This document shows positions 63,552 to 64,000 of a stretch of DNA of 64,000 nucleotides, piece by piece. Each line of letters opens with the position of its first letter. Position 1 is the first letter of the stretch. The DNA is from Rhodobacteraceae bacterium M382 (GTDB taxonomy: Bacteria > Pseudomonadota > Alphaproteobacteria > Rhodobacterales > Rhodobacteraceae). The position numbers and the translations under genes were made by a program. The notes under the pieces were generated by a model. It worked only from the letters and a program-made list of their open reading frames with translations, did no database searches and was not told the origin of the DNA. Location: NCBI GenBank assembly GCA_025141015.1, contig CP081098.1, positions 4,036,501-4,100,500 of the forward strand, given 5' to 3'.

Positions 63552-64000
63552 ATGATCTTCGCCACTGTCGGAACACAGCTACCTTTTGATCGACTGCTAA
63601 CTGGTCTGGACCGTTGGGCACAGCAGAACTCTCATGTGCCGGTGTTTGCCCAATGCGGGGAGAGCGCGGCCAAGGTCACGAGCATCGAAACGGCCAGCAT
63701 GCTGGGCATGTCCGAATTTCACCGACGTTTTCAAGCCGCCTCTCTGATCGTTGCCCACGCCGGGATGGGTACCATCCTGACAGCGGCAGAGCTTGGCAAA
63801 CCGGTGATCCTTATGCCTCGGCTCGCGCGTTTTGGCGAACATCGCAACAACCATCAGCAAGACACCGCACGCGAGATGTCGCGGTTGTCCAATGTCACGG
63901 TTGTTCAGGATCAGGACGGGCTACACAACGCCTTGGATCTCGCCATGTCAGGGCAAACAGGCGGCGCTCACTGCGCCGGGGCACCTCAAGCGGCCGAACT
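63552..64000 (+). CDS. Polysaccharide glycosyltransferase subunit PssE/Alg13-like (3' end outside window)
   Basis: The first 149 codons are visible and the frame is open at the window end. GGGGGAA lies before the ATG. MIFATVGTQLPFDRLLTGLD and LIVAHAGMGTILTAAELGKP are the GT28 C-terminal (Alg13/PssE) landmarks, with VILMPRLARFGEHRNNHQQD as the nucleotide-sugar loop. It pairs with the upstream PssD-like subunit to form one active enzyme. The usual length is about 160-170 residues, so only a little is missing. Confidence 0.9.
   Translation, partial: MIFATVGTQLPFDRLLTGLDRWAQQNSHVPVFAQCGESAAKVTSIETASMLGMSEFHRRFQAASLIVAHAGMGTILTAAELGKPVILMPRLARFGEHRNNHQQDTAREMSRLSNVTVVQDQDGLHNALDLAMSGQTGGAHCAGAPQAAE

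Overview
The window looks like a chromosomal segment of a marine Rhodobacteraceae (Roseobacter-group) alphaproteobacterium. The grounds are the high GC content, the leuC/DUF308/leuD/leuB neighbourhood with an exonuclease-phosphatase gene, the DppD-DppF-type fused ABC ATPases, the RTX proteins and the exopolysaccharide genes. This assignment rests on gene content, not on a database search.

Layout. 1-9.4 kb is ordinary core genome: an MscS channel (cut by the window edge), leuC, an HdeD-like membrane protein, leuD, a membrane protein coupled to a secreted endonuclease/exonuclease/phosphatase, a divergent epimerase/LysR pair, and leuB with a clear terminator. A tRNA-Pro(CGG) at 9.7 kb opens a long accessory region (about 9.8-51 kb). 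It starts with a broken tyrosine integrase, followed by a zinc-finger protein, a serine resolvase and a decayed phage terminase that runs into a truncated sulfatase. An inositol-monophosphatase-like gene and a complete oligopeptide-type ABC transporter with a LysR regulator follow. Next is a defence-like stretch (23-30 kb): a frameshifted small integrase, a TIR-STAND-TPR protein, two tandem related micro-ORFs, two helically phased heptamer arrays and a PD-(D/E)XK nuclease. A LysR/WrbA/DsbA/DUF1127/EamA group, a dead DUF4386 gene, a serine recombinase and an IS5 relic lead to a 2287-residue chimera of RTX, RHS/YD and von Willebrand D modules. Behind its promoter lie relics of DUF2924 and of another integrase.

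44-51 kb (leftward) is a second oligopeptide-type ABC operon ending in a HAD phosphatase and a metallophosphoesterase, consistent with uptake and dephosphorylation of a phosphorylated or phosphodiester compound. 51.6-64 kb (rightward) carries an RTX beta-propeller protein and then a tightly overlapping exopolysaccharide cluster: pyruvyl transferase, flippase, FrhB-like iron-sulfur protein, acyltransferase, Wzy-like polymerase, GT2, GT4 and a PssD/PssE (Alg14/Alg13-like) pair, the last cut by the window end.

Most notable are the TIR-STAND-TPR gene with a lysine-less P-loop, the RTX-RHS-vWD chimera with near-identical 402-bp repeats, the paired micro-ORFs with the adjacent phased repeats, and the FrhB-like protein inside the polysaccharide operon.
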